From: Kribbella sp. ALI-6-A
Lineage (GTDB): Bacteria > Actinomycetota > Actinomycetes > Propionibacteriales > Kribbellaceae
Reading direction: 5' to 3'
Length of the DNA stretch: 64,000 nt
Assembly: GCF_001984195.1 (NCBI RefSeq)
Contig: NZ_MTQN01000009.1
Location: 248,001 to 312,000, forward strand
A program made the position numbers and the translations under genes. The notes under the pieces were generated by a model. It made no database searches. It saw nothing but the letters and a program-made list of their open reading frames with translations, and was not told the DNA's origin. Positions 40,625 through 49,177 of the stretch are shown in pieces; within the stretch, counting starts at the first letter, position 1, and the number at the start of each line of letters is the position of its first letter.

Positions 40625-41446
40625 ATGCTCAGTCAGCACCATGCCGCACCCACCAGATGTTCCTCGGTCGAGGACCGCGCGCGCCGCGAGGCCGCCACCC
40701 GGGAACTGCTCGAAGTCCGCGCCCGCTCCACCGACGAGGCCGAGCGGCAGCAGCTGCTCGAGCAGGCCGTCGAGCTCAACATCGAGATCGCCCGCGGCAT
40801 CGCGCAGCGGTTCCGCAGCCGCGGCGTCGAGGACGAGGACCTCGAACAGGTCGCCTGCCTCGGCCTGATGAAGGCGGTCCGCAACTACCGTCCCGAGGAC
40901 GGCATCCCGTTCATCGGGTACGCCGTGCCGACCATCCGGGGCGAGGTCAAGCGCTACTTCCGCGACTGCAGCTGGACGGTCCGCATCCCGCGCCGGCTGC
41001 AGGAGCTGCAGGGCAGGATCGCGTCCGTCGTGCCCGAACTGCTGCAGGAGCTGGGGCGCGAACCCACGCTGGACGAGATCGCCGCCGCGATCCATGCCGA
41101 TGTCGGTGAGGTCCGGCAGGCCGAGGGCGCGCGAGGCTGTTTCAGCGTGCTTTCCCTGGACCGGCCGGCCGGGCGGACCGACAGCGACCTCGTGCTCGCC
41201 GATGTCGTCGCCGACAGCGAGGACCCGCAGCTGCACCGGTTCGAGGCGATCGAGATGCTGTCCCCGCTGATCGCCGAGCTCGGTCCCCGGGACCGGGAGA
41301 TCATCGAGCTGCGCTTCGTCGAGAACTGGAAGCAGGCCGACATCGGTCAGAAGCTCGGCATCAGCCAGATGCAGGTCTCCCGCCTGCTGACCCGGATCCT
41401 GGCCGACCTGCGCGAACGCCTTCAGCCGGCCGAAGCCGCCGCCTGA
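40625..41446 (+). CDS. SigB/SigF-type alternative sigma factor
   Basis: A 273-residue group 3 sigma factor. Region 2 has VELNIEIARGIAQRFRSRGVEDEDLEQVACLGLMKAVRNYRP, region 2.4 is YAVPTIRGEVKRYFRDCSWTVRIPRRLQEL, and region 4 is LGPRDREIIELRFVENWKQADIGQKLGISQMQVSRLLTRIL. In these systems the sigma factor is held by an anti-sigma kinase and released by a STAS protein. In this window, RsbP (6084) and the STAS protein (18907) could feed it; the anti-sigma is absent. GAGG lies about 8 bp before ATG 40625. Confidence 0.87.
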   Translation: MLSQHHAAPTRCSSVEDRARREAATRELLEVRARSTDEAERQQLLEQAVELNIEIARGIAQRFRSRGVEDEDLEQVACLGLMKAVRNYRPEDGIPFIGYAVPTIRGEVKRYFRDCSWTVRIPRRLQELQGRIASVVPELLQELGREPTLDEIAAAIHADVGEVRQAEGARGCFSVLSLDRPAGRTDSDLVLADVVADSEDPQLHRFEAIEMLSPLIAELGPRDREIIELRFVENWKQADIGQKLGISQMQVSRLLTRILADLRERLQPAEAAA

Positions 41447-41465
41447 CCCTCAGGTTCCGGCGCTG

Positions 41466-41502
41466 GGCCCCGCGGATGCCGTCAGGCGTCGGCGGGGCCT
41501 TT
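41466..41502 (+). terminator. Terminator between the sigma factor and the CGNR gene
   Basis: GGCCCCGC (41466-41473) pairs with GCGGGGCC (41492-41499). Inside it, GATGCC and GGCGTC add six pairs around GTCA. TTT follows on the plus strand. It lies 20 bp after the sigma stop and overlaps the last codons of the convergent CGNR gene, so it is likely to serve the sigma gene and may act in both directions. Confidence 0.65.
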
Positions 41503-42048
41503 GCGGTGGTGGCGATCCACCCGGGCGCGATTGCCGCACGGCGTACCGCACCATGCCTGGTTGGGACGCCGCCGGAAGAACAGCTGCCCGCAGCCCGGCG
41601 CGTCACACAGCGCCAGCTCACTCGGCGCGCTGACCAGCACGTCCCGGACCTCCCCGGCCAGCCGAGCCAGCAGCAACGTGAACGGCTCTGGTGAACCAAC
41701 CGGGCGCGCTTCGGCAAGCCCAGGACCGTCGCCGATCGCCAACACTTCCGGCGCCGCCGCAAGCGCCTCGTTCAGTACGCCGGCGTCGCTCGCGTCCCAT
41801 TTGCCATGCCCGGAGGCTGCCCGCAGCAGGCGAAGCGCGGGGTCCCGCAGTGCGAGAAAGTCCCGCACGTCGGACTCCGTCACCTGTTCGGGACGCGACG
41901 CCGGCAAGGCCGCCGCGTCCAGCCACGAGTCCAGATCGGCCGGCGTCCGGATCAGCTCGACCTCCTGCCAACCCCGGCGGATCACCGTGTTGACGAAGTC
42001 GAGCGCCGGCCAGCCTTCCAGCCAGGTCCAGCTCGGTACGTCGGCCAC
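41482..42048 (-). CDS. CGNR zinc-finger regulator (ABATE domain), copy 1
   Basis: A 188-residue protein. The ABATE-type domain covers the first 130 residues (LEGWPALDFVNTVIRRG), and the C-terminal zinc finger is CDAPGCGQLFFRRRPNQAWC, then GTPCGNRARVDRHH, with CGNR at its core. These proteins are thought to be DNA-binding regulators. TAGACT at 42055-42060 stands exactly 6 nt before GTG 42048, so it is probably leaderless. It is divergent from the MFS exporter and is a likely regulator of it. Confidence 0.85.
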   Translation of the reverse strand: MADVPSWTWLEGWPALDFVNTVIRRGWQEVELIRTPADLDSWLDAAALPASRPEQVTESDVRDFLALRDPALRLLRAASGHGKWDASDAGVLNEALAAAPEVLAIGDGPGLAEARPVGSPEPFTLLLARLAGEVRDVLVSAPSELALCDAPGCGQLFFRRRPNQAWCGTPCGNRARVDRHHRKGPADA

Positions 42049-42054
42049 CCGGCC

Positions 42055-42106
42055 AGTCTAGCGCGACACGCTAATGCTTTACATGGCAAAACCCGTTACC
42101 TAGGGT
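42055..42106. promoter_or_regulatory. Divergent leaderless promoters of CGNR and MFS genes
   Basis: For the MFS gene, TTTACA (42078-42083), a 17-bp spacer and TAGGGT (42101-42106) give a good promoter 6 nt before ATG 42113. On the minus strand, TAGACT (42060-42055) is 6 nt before GTG 42048. The two promoters share the same 25-bp core, so a regulator bound there would affect both. Confidence 0.7.
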
Positions 42107-42112
42107 CGAAGC

Positions 42113-43450
42113 ATGAACCGGGAACGGGCACGGACCACAGTCATCTGCGCGGTGCAGTTCGTCGACGTCATGGGCGTGACCGTCGTCGTCGCGGCGCTGC
42201 CACGGATGCTGTCCGATCTGCAGGGCTCCCCCACGCAGGCCGGCCTACTGGTTCCGGCGTACGCCGTGGGCTTCGGCGGGCTGCTGCTGCTCGGGGCGAG
42301 ACTCGGCGATGCGAAGGGGCATCGCCAGGTACTACTGGCCGGGCTGGCGTTGTTCGCGGCCGGATCGGTCCTGTGCGCGGTCGCGCCGGCCGTGAGCTGG
42401 CTGGTCGCCGGCCGTCTGCTGCAAGGCATCGCGGCAGCGATCAGCATCCCGAACGCGTTGGTCCTGCTGATCGGAGCCACCGAGCCCGGTCGCTCACGCA
42501 ATCGCGCGTTGGCCGCCTGGAACGCGACCGGCGGCTTGGCCGGCGCATCCGGCTTGCTGGTCGGCGGACTGGTCACCGACAGCCTGGGCTGGCGAGTCAT
42601 CTTCTGGGCCAACGTCGCCGCGACCGCCGTACTGGCACTCGCGATCGGGCGCCTGGTCGACGTCAAGGACACCCGTACGCCGACGCCGCTGAACGCCGGC
42701 TCGGTGATCCTCCAGGTCCTGTGCGTCAGTGCAGTCGTTGCCGCGGCCAACGTCGCCGGGACCTCGTGGCTCGCGGCGGGTCTGCTCACCGTCGTGGCCG
42801 TCGCGCTGGTGCCGCTGCTCGTTGTCCGGGAGCGCTCGACCGAAGCACCGCTCGTTCCGCCCAGAATCTGGCGCCGGCCCGGCACCGTCGGCGGCGTGAT
42901 CGGGTCGTTCGGGATCACGGCCACCACCAGCACGTTCGTCGTGATCACCACGCTGTGGTTCCAGGACGCCCGCGGCCTGAGCCCCAGCGCGGCCGGGCTG
43001 ATGATCCTGCCGTTCAGCTTCGCCGTCGTCGCCGGGGCGGCGTGCGGCGCCCGGCTGGTCAAAGGCCGGGCCCGGCCGGTCCTGGTCACCGGCCTCACCC
43101 TGATCGGCGTCGGCGCGCTGGCCGTGGTCGTTCAACCGACGATTGCGGTGATGGTCGCCGCGATGGTCCTGAACGGCGTCGGCAACGGCATCGGTGCGGT
43201 CGCCGCCTACACCCTCGGCACCGAGGTCGCCCCGGACGAGCAAGGCTCGGCCGCCGGACTGCTCAACACCGCCGCCCAGCTCGGCACGGCCGTCATGGTG
43301 GCCCTCGGCGTCGGGATCGCCACCGCGGTCGGCCCGGGCGTGAACCACACCTCGGGCTGGCTGACCGCCGCCACCACAGCGGCCGTCATCACCGCCGCGG
43401 TCCTAGTCGTCGCCAGGCTCCGAACCCCGGTCGGCTCCCCAACGTCCTGA
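42113..43450 (+). CDS. MFS transporter, DHA2-like
   Basis: A 445-residue membrane transporter with the 12-14 helix layout of the drug:H+ antiporters. Motifs include VDVMGVTVVVAALPRML, LLLLGARLGDAKGHRQVLL (motif A), GRLLQGIAAAISIPNALVLL and SGLLVGGLVTDSLGWRVIFW (motif C-like). The promoter sets the start: TAGGGT, 6 nt, ATG. It is divergent from a CGNR regulator. Likely exports a hydrophobic drug or metabolite. Its last 48 bp overlap the end of the PCD-VOC gene on the other strand. Confidence 0.86.
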   Translation: MNRERARTTVICAVQFVDVMGVTVVVAALPRMLSDLQGSPTQAGLLVPAYAVGFGGLLLLGARLGDAKGHRQVLLAGLALFAAGSVLCAVAPAVSWLVAGRLLQGIAAAISIPNALVLLIGATEPGRSRNRALAAWNATGGLAGASGLLVGGLVTDSLGWRVIFWANVAATAVLALAIGRLVDVKDTRTPTPLNAGSVILQVLCVSAVVAAANVAGTSWLAAGLLTVVAVALVPLLVVRERSTEAPLVPPRIWRRPGTVGGVIGSFGITATTSTFVVITTLWFQDARGLSPSAAGLMILPFSFAVVAGAACGARLVKGRARPVLVTGLTLIGVGALAVVVQPTIAVMVAAMVLNGVGNGIGAVAAYTLGTEVAPDEQGSAAGLLNTAAQLGTAVMVALGVGIATAVGPGVNHTSGWLTAATTAAVITAAVLVVARLRTPVGSPTS

Positions 43451-44134
43451 ATCGGTGCAGACGCACGCCTTGTTGCCGTCCTGGTCGGCGATCACCACGA
43501 ACGACGGCGCTTCGCTGTCGTCGACCACGATCCCGCCGGCGGCGACCGCGGCGGCGATCCGCTGCTCGGCGTACTCGGGCGCCACCCAGATGTCGAGGTG
43601 CCAGCGCTGGCGTGGCGTGTCGTGCTCGTCGGTCTCCTGGAACCACACGATCGGCACCCGCCCGGTCGCGTCCCGGACGTCGGTCCCGATCGACCCGCGG
43701 CCGACGGCGTCGGTGCTCCCGGTCAGCAGGGCCGCCCACACCGGCGCGATCGTGACCGCGTGCGCCGTGTCGAGTCCGAGCTCGATCGCCGTGATGCCGG
43801 CCGGGTCGGCGGTGGCCTTGTGCTCGGCGGCGATCTCGGTGATCCGGCCGGCGAGGTCGAGATCCTTGTCCGTCACCCATTCGACGACATGCTCGGTGCC
43901 GGAGTCGTCGGTGTAGATCGCGTCCTGGCTGATCAGCTTCAGGTCGACGTACTGATTGCCGAGCGTTGCCTGCGGATGGTGGCCGAGCGCGGAGCCCGCC
44001 TCCCCGACCGCCTCGACGAAACGCGCTCCGGCGGTGAAGTCGCCGACCAGGTAGCGGGCGTGCAGGCCCTGCCCGAGTTTGCGCCAGTCGGTGAGGTCGG
44101 CTGCGGCGATTTGTGCTCCGGTCTTCATCTCCAT
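43403..44134 (-). CDS. Pterin-4a-carbinolamine dehydratase fused to a VOC domain
   Basis: A 243-residue two-domain protein. Residues about 12-95 form a PCD/DCoH-type domain (LTDWRKLGQGLHARYLVGDF, then FVEAVGEAGSALGHHPQATLG and YVDLKLIS), with the catalytic-type GHHP motif. Residues about 110-240 are a VOC domain ending in RWHLDIWVAPEY and SFVVIADQDGNKACVC. PCD recycles oxidised pterins after aromatic hydroxylation; the VOC part may add a small-molecule reaction. TAGAGT is exactly 6 nt before ATG 44134, so it is probably leaderless. No phenylalanine hydroxylase is nearby. Confidence 0.8.
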   Translation of the reverse strand: MEMKTGAQIAAADLTDWRKLGQGLHARYLVGDFTAGARFVEAVGEAGSALGHHPQATLGNQYVDLKLISQDAIYTDDSGTEHVVEWVTDKDLDLAGRITEIAAEHKATADPAGITAIELGLDTAHAVTIAPVWAALLTGSTDAVGRGSIGTDVRDATGRVPIVWFQETDEHDTPRQRWHLDIWVAPEYAEQRIAAAVAAGGIVVDDSEAPSFVVIADQDGNKACVCTDSGRWGADRGSEPGDD

Positions 44135-44177
44135 GTCCGGACTCTAGGACCGCTCCCGGACAGTCGGCTTCCGCAAA

Positions 44178-44360
44178 CTACTGCGCAGGCCGTTCGACCG
44201 GCTCCGGGCCGGCCGGCTCGGCCGGGTCGGGCTCTCCCAGCGGGTGCACCGGGTCCGGCTCGAGATCCGGCTCGTCCGGCTCCCCGAGCGGGTTGATCGG
44301 GTTGGGCTCGACCGCGGGATCTGTCACCTCGGTCAAGTACCCGCGAGCCTCGGACGGCAT
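44178..44360 (-). CDS. Small acidic proline-rich protein with tandem repeat
   Basis: A 60-residue frame with AGGGG just before ATG 44358-44360. The middle holds two 16-residue copies, EPNPINPLGEPDEPDL and EPDPVHPLGEPDPAEP. It is very acidic, has no Cys, and no membrane segment. High third-position GC supports coding. The gene lies between PCD-VOC and GH30 in a region otherwise lacking coding signal. I do not recognise it; a tail or adaptor peptide would be a guess. Confidence 0.45.
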   Translation of the reverse strand: MPSEARGYLTEVTDPAVEPNPINPLGEPDEPDLEPDPVHPLGEPDPAEPAGPEPVERPAQ

Positions 44361-44419
44361 CCCCTGGGCCCAATAAGTTCCGGAACCGGGGAAGGGGTGT
44401 GGAATGCGCATGCTCGCAG

Positions 44420-44446
44420 TAGAGTCCAGCGCGCAAACGCTTTCCC
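44420..44446 (+). promoter_or_regulatory. GH30 promoter with LacI-type operator candidate
   Basis: TAGAGT (44420-44425) is a -10 box. Just after the expected start point, GCAAACGCTTTCCC (44433-44446) resembles catabolite-type operators bound by LacI-family repressors (core AAACGCTTT). Such sites commonly control glycosidase genes in actinobacteria. No LacI gene lies in the window, so the regulator would act from elsewhere. Confidence 0.5.
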
Positions 44447-44465
44447 GTAGATCATCGGAGGCACT

Positions 44466-46673
44466 GTGAGGCGTTCCATCTCCGCGGCGGTTGCTGCCGC
44501 ACTGGCGGCCGGCAGCGTGCTCGCCGCCGCCGGACTGCCGGCCACCGCAGGCCGGCCCGATCGGGGTGCCGCCGTCACCGGCACCTATTCCGGCGGAGCC
44601 GACCAAGTCTGGCAGCCGCTGCCGACCACCCACGTGACGCGGGACGAAGGCGGCGCGACCGACGCCACCGTCGTGGTCGACCCGAGCGCCCTGCGGCAGA
44701 AGTACAGCGGCATCGGCTTCTCGCTCGACGAGACCAGCGTGTCGAACCTGTGGAAGCTCACCCCCGCCGAACGCGACCGCGCGATCCGCCTGCTGGTCGA
44801 CCCGGTCAAGGGCGCCGGCTTCGAGCGCTTCCGCCTCACCATCGGCAGCCCGGACCTGATCGAGCACCTGCCGTTCTGGTCGTACGACGAACTGCCGCCC
44901 GGCGTCACCGAGGACTTCGGGCTCAAGTACTTCTCGATCAAGCGCGACGTCGACGCGCACATCATCGACACGATCAAGCTGATCCAGCGCTACAACCCGC
45001 GCGCGACGTTTTTCGCCTCGGCGTGGAGCGCCCCGGCCTGGATGAAGACCAACAACCGCTTCACCGGAGAGGTCGCGCTCAAGCCCGGCAGCACGTCGTA
45101 CTACCAGGTCGGCAAGCTGCGCGACGACTGCATCGACGTCTTCGCCCGGTACTACGTGAAGTACCTGCAGGCGTACGCGAAGTACGGCGTGAAGGTCGAC
45201 GCGCTGACCCTGCTGAACGAGCCCGGCATCGACGTGGTCTACCCGGCGATGGACATCAGCATCGAGCAGCAGCAGAAGCTGGCGGTCGCGATCAAGCGCG
45301 AGGTTCGCCGCGCCGGGCTGAACACCCAGCTGTACGTGCACGACTTCAACTTCTACGACTGGCGTGACCCGAACAGCACCGAGACGAAGAACTACCACCG
45401 GATCTTCGACGACCCGCGCACCAAGCAGGCCAGCGACGCGATCGCGTTCCACCCGTACTGGGGTGACCCGACGGTGATGCGGGACGCGTACGAGCAGACC
45501 GGCAAGCCGGTGCACATGACCGAGACCAGCGACCTGAACCCGGCGACGATCCTGAACTACTTCCGGCTCGACGCGTCGTCGTACGTGATGTGGGCGCAGG
45601 CCATCGACCAAGACGGCGGCACGCTGCACTGGACGCCGTCGAAGGACAACAACATCGACTGGGCCGAGGTCGGCCGCACCACCAAGTGGCCGAACCGGCT
45701 GGTCAAGGTGGACACGACGGCGAAGACGTTCACCGTGCGCAACGAGCTCTACGCGATGGGGCAGTTCGCGAAGTACCTCGGGCCGGAGCACACCCGGGTG
45801 GAGTCGAGCGCGCCGGCCAACGGCGTCAGCAACGTGGTCTTCAAGGACCGCGGCGACCGCTTCGTCGCGATCGTCGGCAACGCCAACGCGACGCCGAAGA
45901 CCGTGCGGGTCCTACTCGCCGGCAAGTCGTTCACGACCACCGTGCCGGCGAACTCCTTCGCGACGTACCGCTGGAAGGGTGACGTCCCCGCGCAGCACCA
46001 CAACCGTGCTCCCGTGCTGAACGACGTGCCGGAGGTCGTCGCCGACCAGTACGCCACGACTCAGGTGCAGCTCTCGGCCACCGACCGGGACCGTGACCGG
46101 CTCGCTTTCTACGCCAAGGATCTGCCGTCCGGGGTCAGCCTCGACGCGCGCACCGGTCTGGTGACGCTTCGCCCGACGACCGCCGGCCGGCAGGACGTGA
46201 AGATCCGCGTCACCGACGGCGCGGCGTACGACGAGCTCACGCTGCACGTGACGGTCAACCCGAAGGGCACTCCGCTCGGCGAACGGGTCGAAGCCGAGGC
46301 GTACGTGGCCCAGCACGGCTGGACCGACGGCGGCGCGAACTTCGTCGAGTCCAACCCGTCGGCCAGCGGCGGCAAGAACATCGGCTGGACCGCGCCGGGC
46401 AACTGGCTGCAGTACCGCGTGGACGTTCCGCAGGCCGGCACCTACCAGCTGGAACTACGGGCCGCCAACGGCACCGGTGCTGTCGCCCCCGACGCCGTCT
46501 CGCTGCGCGACGCGTCCGGCGCCGTACTCGCGAAACTGTCGGTCCCGGACACCGGCGGTTGGGCGACCTACCAGTCCCTCACCGCGCAGGTCACCCTGTC
46601 CGCCGGCGAGCAGACCCTCACGCTCTTCTGCGAGACCGGCGGCTTCAACGTCGACTACTTCCGGCTGAGCTAG
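44466..46673 (+). CDS. Secreted GH30-type glycosidase with Ig-like and CBM6-like domains
   Basis: A 735-residue exported enzyme. A Sec signal peptide covers about residues 1-28. The GH30 (beta/alpha)8 barrel with its side beta-domain follows; acid/base Glu252 is in LLNEPGIDVV and nucleophile Glu353 is in VHMTETSDL. A cadherin/Ig-like domain (about 515-600) has NRAPVLNDVPEVVADQ. The C-terminal CBM6/35-type domain (about 605-735) has VEAEAYVAQHGW, GGKNIGWTAPGNWLQYRVDVP and FNVDYFRLS. Likely a beta-1,6-glucanase, galactanase or related enzyme acting on plant or fungal polymer. GGAGG lies 4 bp before GTG 44466. Confidence 0.87.
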   Translation: MRRSISAAVAAALAAGSVLAAAGLPATAGRPDRGAAVTGTYSGGADQVWQPLPTTHVTRDEGGATDATVVVDPSALRQKYSGIGFSLDETSVSNLWKLTPAERDRAIRLLVDPVKGAGFERFRLTIGSPDLIEHLPFWSYDELPPGVTEDFGLKYFSIKRDVDAHIIDTIKLIQRYNPRATFFASAWSAPAWMKTNNRFTGEVALKPGSTSYYQVGKLRDDCIDVFARYYVKYLQAYAKYGVKVDALTLLNEPGIDVVYPAMDISIEQQQKLAVAIKREVRRAGLNTQLYVHDFNFYDWRDPNSTETKNYHRIFDDPRTKQASDAIAFHPYWGDPTVMRDAYEQTGKPVHMTETSDLNPATILNYFRLDASSYVMWAQAIDQDGGTLHWTPSKDNNIDWAEVGRTTKWPNRLVKVDTTAKTFTVRNELYAMGQFAKYLGPEHTRVESSAPANGVSNVVFKDRGDRFVAIVGNANATPKTVRVLLAGKSFTTTVPANSFATYRWKGDVPAQHHNRAPVLNDVPEVVADQYATTQVQLSATDRDRDRLAFYAKDLPSGVSLDARTGLVTLRPTTAGRQDVKIRVTDGAAYDELTLHVTVNPKGTPLGERVEAEAYVAQHGWTDGGANFVESNPSASGGKNIGWTAPGNWLQYRVDVPQAGTYQLELRAANGTGAVAPDAVSLRDASGAVLAKLSVPDTGGWATYQSLTAQVTLSAGEQTLTLFCETGGFNVDYFRLS

Positions 46674-46683
46674 CCGGAACCGG

Positions 46684-46890
46684 TCAGCGATCGCCGACGG
46701 TCTGCTTCAGGCGTTGTTTGGCGTCGCGCTCGACGAACAGCGGGACGAAGTCCCTGATCGGAGCGTGGTCGAAGGTCGGCTGGACCTGCTGGACGACCTC
46801 GGCCACGTTCTCCGTCGGCACGTCGGGGAACTGCTTGGCCAACCGGTCCACGACCTCGTTGATCGCGCGCTTCTCCTCTGTCTTGTCCAT
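46684..46890 (-). CDS. Three-helix bundle dimerization (DUF3562-type) protein
   Basis: A 68-residue helical protein starting MDKTEEKRAINEVVDRLAKQF. It contains VAEVVQQVQPTFDHAPIRDFVPLFVERDAKQRL, the pattern found as an N-terminal dimerization domain before arsenate-reductase-like phosphatases. Here it stands alone. GGAGG abuts ATG 46890. An in-frame ATG 36 bp earlier is less favoured. It converges on the GH30 gene 10 bp away. Function unknown, perhaps a dimer partner or small regulator. Confidence 0.7.
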   Translation of the reverse strand: MDKTEEKRAINEVVDRLAKQFPDVPTENVAEVVQQVQPTFDHAPIRDFVPLFVERDAKQRLKQTVGDR

Positions 46891-46910
46891 ACCTCCACCA
46901 TTCCCACGCA

Positions 46911-46943
46911 CCCGGCCGGCCATCAACGCCGGCCGGGTTTGTT
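46911..46943. terminator. Strong hairpin, candidate bidirectional terminator
   Basis: CCCGGCCGGC (46911-46920) and GCCGGCCGGG (46928-46937) make a perfect 10-bp stem with a 7-nt loop. TTTGTT follows on the plus strand. It lies just downstream of the epoxide hydrolase (minus strand) and would also stop read-through on the plus strand. Confidence 0.6.
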
Positions 46944-46953
46944 CACCTGATGG

Positions 46954-48072
46954 TCATCTTCCGAGCACAGCGGAGAAGAACTGCCGGAGGTCTCGCACCA
47001 GAAGGTCCGGCGTCTGCTGGGCGGCGTAGTGCCCGCCGGTGTCGTACTCGTTCCAGGAGACGATGTTCGCGTGGTCCCGTGCGGCGTAGCGGCGGATCGA
47101 GCGGAGGTCGTCGGCGAACTGGGCGAGGCCGAGTGGGACGGTGGTCGGTGCGGCCGGCGCCTCCTGGGCGGCGCTGTCGGCGTAGATGCGTAGTGCCGAT
47201 CCGGCGGTGCCGGTGAGCCAGTGGATGGTGATGTGCGTGAGCAGGACGTCGGGTTCCAGACCGCCCATCACCTGGCTGTTCCACGCCAGCAGGCCGACCG
47301 GGGAATCCGTCAGCGCGTACGCCAAAGTCTGCGGCTGCTGGGCCTGCACATGGCTGTACGCCGACGTCGTTCGCTGGAGCTCACGGAGAGCGTCGAGTGC
47401 ACGTCGGTCGCTCGGCGAGAGGTCGTCCGCCGGCTCGGTCGTCGGCGGGTACGACAGCGACTCACCGTCCGGGAAGGAGAACAGCTGCGTCACATGGACG
47501 CCGAGGACTTCGCCCGGCGCGACCCGGCCGAGCTCGGGTGAGATGTGCGAGCCCCAGTCGTTCCCGGCGGCGCCGTACCGGTGATAGCCGAGTCGGCGCA
47601 TCAGCGTCGTCCAGGCGCGGGCGATGCGGCGGGGTCCCCAGCCCGCGTCGGGCGTCGCCCCCGACCACGCGAAGTTGGGCAACGACGGGATCACCAGGTG
47701 GAAGGCGATCGACCGGTCGAGCCCGTACGCCGCGGGATCGCTCAACGGGCCGATCACCTCGAGGAACTCGGCGACCGAGCCCGGCCACCCGTGGCTCAGG
47801 ATCAGCGGTACGGCGTCCGGTTCGGGTGAGCGCACGTGCAGGAAGTGCACGTGCGCCCCGTCGATCGTGGTGGTGAACTGCGGATACGCGTTGAGCCGCG
47901 CTTCCCAGGCCCGCCAGTCGTAGCGCCGCAGCCAGCGGTCCATCAACGCCCGCACCGCCGCCGACGGTACGCCGTACGTCGTGGCTCCGTCGGGAGGCAG
48001 CCGCGTCCCGGCCAGTCGGCGGTGCAGCTCGGCCAAATCGCTGTCCGGCACGTCGATGCGGAACGGCTTCAT
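46954..48072 (-). CDS. Epoxide hydrolase (N-terminal EHN plus alpha/beta hydrolase)
   Basis: A 372-residue enzyme. The EHN region has FRIDVPDSDLAELHRRLAGTRLP and WEARLNAYPQFTTTIDGAHVHFLH. The hydrolase core has the HGWPGS oxyanion motif and nucleophile Asp in AAGNDWGSHISPELG. The C-terminal catalytic His is in YDTGGHYAAQQTPDLL. It opens epoxides by water through an ester intermediate. GGGAGGACTC precedes ATG 48072. Longer readings upstream are out of register with any start signal. Confidence 0.87.
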   Translation of the reverse strand: MKPFRIDVPDSDLAELHRRLAGTRLPPDGATTYGVPSAAVRALMDRWLRRYDWRAWEARLNAYPQFTTTIDGAHVHFLHVRSPEPDAVPLILSHGWPGSVAEFLEVIGPLSDPAAYGLDRSIAFHLVIPSLPNFAWSGATPDAGWGPRRIARAWTTLMRRLGYHRYGAAGNDWGSHISPELGRVAPGEVLGVHVTQLFSFPDGESLSYPPTTEPADDLSPSDRRALDALRELQRTTSAYSHVQAQQPQTLAYALTDSPVGLLAWNSQVMGGLEPDVLLTHITIHWLTGTAGSALRIYADSAAQEAPAAPTTVPLGLAQFADDLRSIRRYAARDHANIVSWNEYDTGGHYAAQQTPDLLVRDLRQFFSAVLGR

Positions 48073-48147
48073 GAGTCCTCCCGGGGCGCAGCCCGGGCGG
48101 GCCGCTCGCCGGTAAGTCGGCGTCGTCGACGAGTTCTCGACAAACGC

Positions 48148-49176
48148 GTGAAGTCGCCGTGGGCGGGGAACCGTGCGAACGTGGCTGCCAAAGGCGAGTT
48201 CGACCGTGACACCGACTACATCGCGACCCGGATCACCGCGGACGGGCGGGACGGATTCCCCGTCGAGCCCGGGCGGTACCGGCTGGTGGTCGCGCGTGCT
48301 TGCCCGTGGGCGAACCGGGCGATCATCGTGCGCCGGCTGCTCGGCCTGGAGGACGTGCTGTCGATCGGCTTCTGCGGACCGACGCACGACGAGCGGAGCT
48401 GGACGTTCGACCTCGACCCGGGTGGCGTCGACCCGGTGCTGAAGATCCCGCGGCTGCAGGACGCGTACTTCAAGCGGGACCCCGACTACCCCAAGGGCAT
48501 CACGGTGCCGGCGATCGTCGACGTCCCGACCGGCGCGGTGGTCACCAACGACTTCGCGCAGCTGACGCTCGACCTGTCCACCGAGTGGACCGCCCACCAC
48601 CGCGAGGGCGCCCCGGACCTGTATCCGGACAAGCTGCGCGACGAGATCGACGAAGTTGCCCAGCGCATCTACACCGACATCAACAACGGGGTCTACCGGT
48701 GCGGCTTCGCCGGTTCACAGCAGGCGTACGAGGCTGCCTACGACCGGCTCTTCGCAGCCTTGGACTGGCTGTCCGACCGGCTGCGCGACCGCCGGTACCT
48801 GGTCGGCGACTCCATCACCGAGGCCGACATCCGGCTGTTCACCACGTTGGCCCGCTTCGACCCGGTCTACCACGGCCACTTCAAGTGCAACCGCAACAAG
48901 CTCACCGAACTGCCGGTGCTGTGGGCCTATGCGCGCGATCTCTTCCAGACCCCCGGCTTCGGCGACACGACCGACTTCGTCCAGATCAAACAGCACTACT
49001 ACCTCGTGCACACCACCATCAACCCGAACCAGATCGTGCCGAAGGGCCCGGACCTCGCGAACTGGCTGAGCCCGCACGGACGTGAAGCCCTCGGCGGCAG
49101 CCCGTTCGGCGACGGCACTCCCCCGGGCCCGACCCGCGAGGGCGAGCGCGTCCCGGCCGGGCACGGCGCAGACTGA
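48148..49176 (+). CDS. Glutathionyl/mycothiol-hydroquinone reductase-like protein
   Basis: A 342-residue Omega-class GST-fold enzyme of the S-glutathionyl-hydroquinone reductase (YqjG/Ecm4) family. The catalytic Cys is in ARACPWANRAIIVRRLLGL, followed by GFCGPTHDERSWTFD. A thioredoxin-fold part and helical C-terminus follow (RYLVGDSITEADIRLFTTLARFDPVYHGHFKCN). In actinobacteria the thiol is more likely mycothiol, which is an inference. GTG 48148 is taken as the start; a GTG at 48181 is possible. The convergent neighbour shares a strong terminator hairpin. Confidence 0.85.
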   Translation: MKSPWAGNRANVAAKGEFDRDTDYIATRITADGRDGFPVEPGRYRLVVARACPWANRAIIVRRLLGLEDVLSIGFCGPTHDERSWTFDLDPGGVDPVLKIPRLQDAYFKRDPDYPKGITVPAIVDVPTGAVVTNDFAQLTLDLSTEWTAHHREGAPDLYPDKLRDEIDEVAQRIYTDINNGVYRCGFAGSQQAYEAAYDRLFAALDWLSDRLRDRRYLVGDSITEADIRLFTTLARFDPVYHGHFKCNRNKLTELPVLWAYARDLFQTPGFGDTTDFVQIKQHYYLVHTTINPNQIVPKGPDLANWLSPHGREALGGSPFGDGTPPGPTREGERVPAGHGAD

Positions 49177-49177
49177 C

